A stretch of DNA of 41,978 nt, taken from assembly GCA_023375785.1 (NCBI GenBank), contig SZWC01008560.1, positions 17,831 to 59,808 of the forward strand, given 5' to 3'. The notes beneath the pieces were generated by a model. That model ran no database searches and was not told the origin of the DNA. It was given only the letters and a program-made list of their open reading frames with translations. Of the stretch, positions 41,842 through 41,978 are shown in pieces; within the stretch, counting starts at the first letter, position 1; every line of letters starts with the position of its first letter. The position numbers were made by a program, and so were the translations under genes. Origin of the DNA: Penium margaritaceum. Taxonomy: Eukaryota > Streptophyta > Zygnematophyceae > Desmidiales > Peniaceae.

Positions 41842-41978
41842 GAGGGCCGGTTCGGCCCTCCCACCTCGCTGAAGCGAGGGGTGGTTGCGCACCACCCCTC
41901 GCGTCAGCGAGGGCTGGCCGGCGGCCAGCACTTCGCTGGCCGCCGGCCGGCTCGCTGCCGGCCGGCTGGACGACCGGC
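41842..41978. repeat. Cluster of GC-rich perfect palindromes
   Basis: At least seven overlapping hairpins: 41842-41860 (8-bp stem), 41864-41879 (7), 41874-41902 (12, loop TGCGC), 41897-41912 (6), 41913-41929 (7), 41916-41948 (14, loop ACTTC) and 41942-41966 (10, loop TCGCT). The stems are perfect. The cluster begins directly outside the inverted-repeat element, is far richer in GC than what precedes it, and runs off the window end. No coding signal. Confidence 0.85.

Noticed and set aside
1..41978. CRISPR arrays, bacterial operons, Shine-Dalgarno sites, rRNA
   Set aside because: No regularly spaced identical repeats with unique spacers, no operon-like gene packing and no rRNA similarity. The content is eukaryotic transposon sequence.

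Overview
This window is eukaryotic repeat DNA, almost entirely transposable elements, most of them decayed and nested in one another. The mix is Ty1/copia and Ty3/gypsy LTR elements with primer-binding sites resembling the 3' end of initiator tRNA-Met, a hAT DNA transposon, a foldback-type inverted-repeat element and a large non-coding LTR element. That mix fits a large, repeat-rich plant-lineage genome; a charophyte alga or other non-seed plant is possible, but the sequence alone does not settle it. I recognise no host gene, rRNA, functional tRNA or CRISPR array.

Layout. (1) 1-1715: low complexity, with a 27-bp tandem repeat and two GCT-rich tracts. (2) 1716-6263: an LTR of a Gypsy family (copy 1), then a minus-strand Copia element (C, 2269-5829) that lost gag, protease and most of integrase, then a partial second Gypsy LTR. 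(3) 6264-11192: minus-strand decayed Gypsy 1 in the order integrase, RNase H, RT, protease, gag, followed by a second gag-protease piece. (4) 11193-13803: diverged sequence with one plus-strand Gypsy RT fragment and the RNase H/integrase remains of Gypsy 2. (5) 13804-17862: a hAT transposon inserted in the RNase H region of Gypsy 2. (6) 17863-20019: RT, protease and gag of Gypsy 2 (minus strand); its gag start, primer site and 5' LTR lie beyond the next insertion at 31643-32277. (7) 20020-31637: Copia A (plus strand) with matching 5-bp target duplications GTGCG. Its gag is split by Copia B (22255-26788). (8) 33105-41832: a small AT-rich element with about 200-bp terminal inverted repeats. Its right arm is split by element D (33888-41684), a complete LTR element with a CAAAC target duplication, PBS and polypurine tract but no recognisable gag or pol. 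(9) 41842-41978: a dense chain of perfect GC-rich palindromes running off the window end.

Relative age follows from nesting and LTR divergence judged by eye. Gypsy 1 and 2 are oldest, Copia A and C are intermediate, D has LTRs about 95% alike, and Copia B has LTRs about 97-98% alike and is the only element with a long open frame. Copia B carries an 811-codon GAG-protease-integrase frame but has lost nearly all of RT/RNase H, so it could only have moved with help. Its LTRs also contain a tRNA-like A-box/B-box pair.

Two assembly gaps (62 N at 22606, single N at 39125) are each flanked by near-identical direct repeats of about 250-270 bp. These look like unmerged contig overlaps rather than biology.
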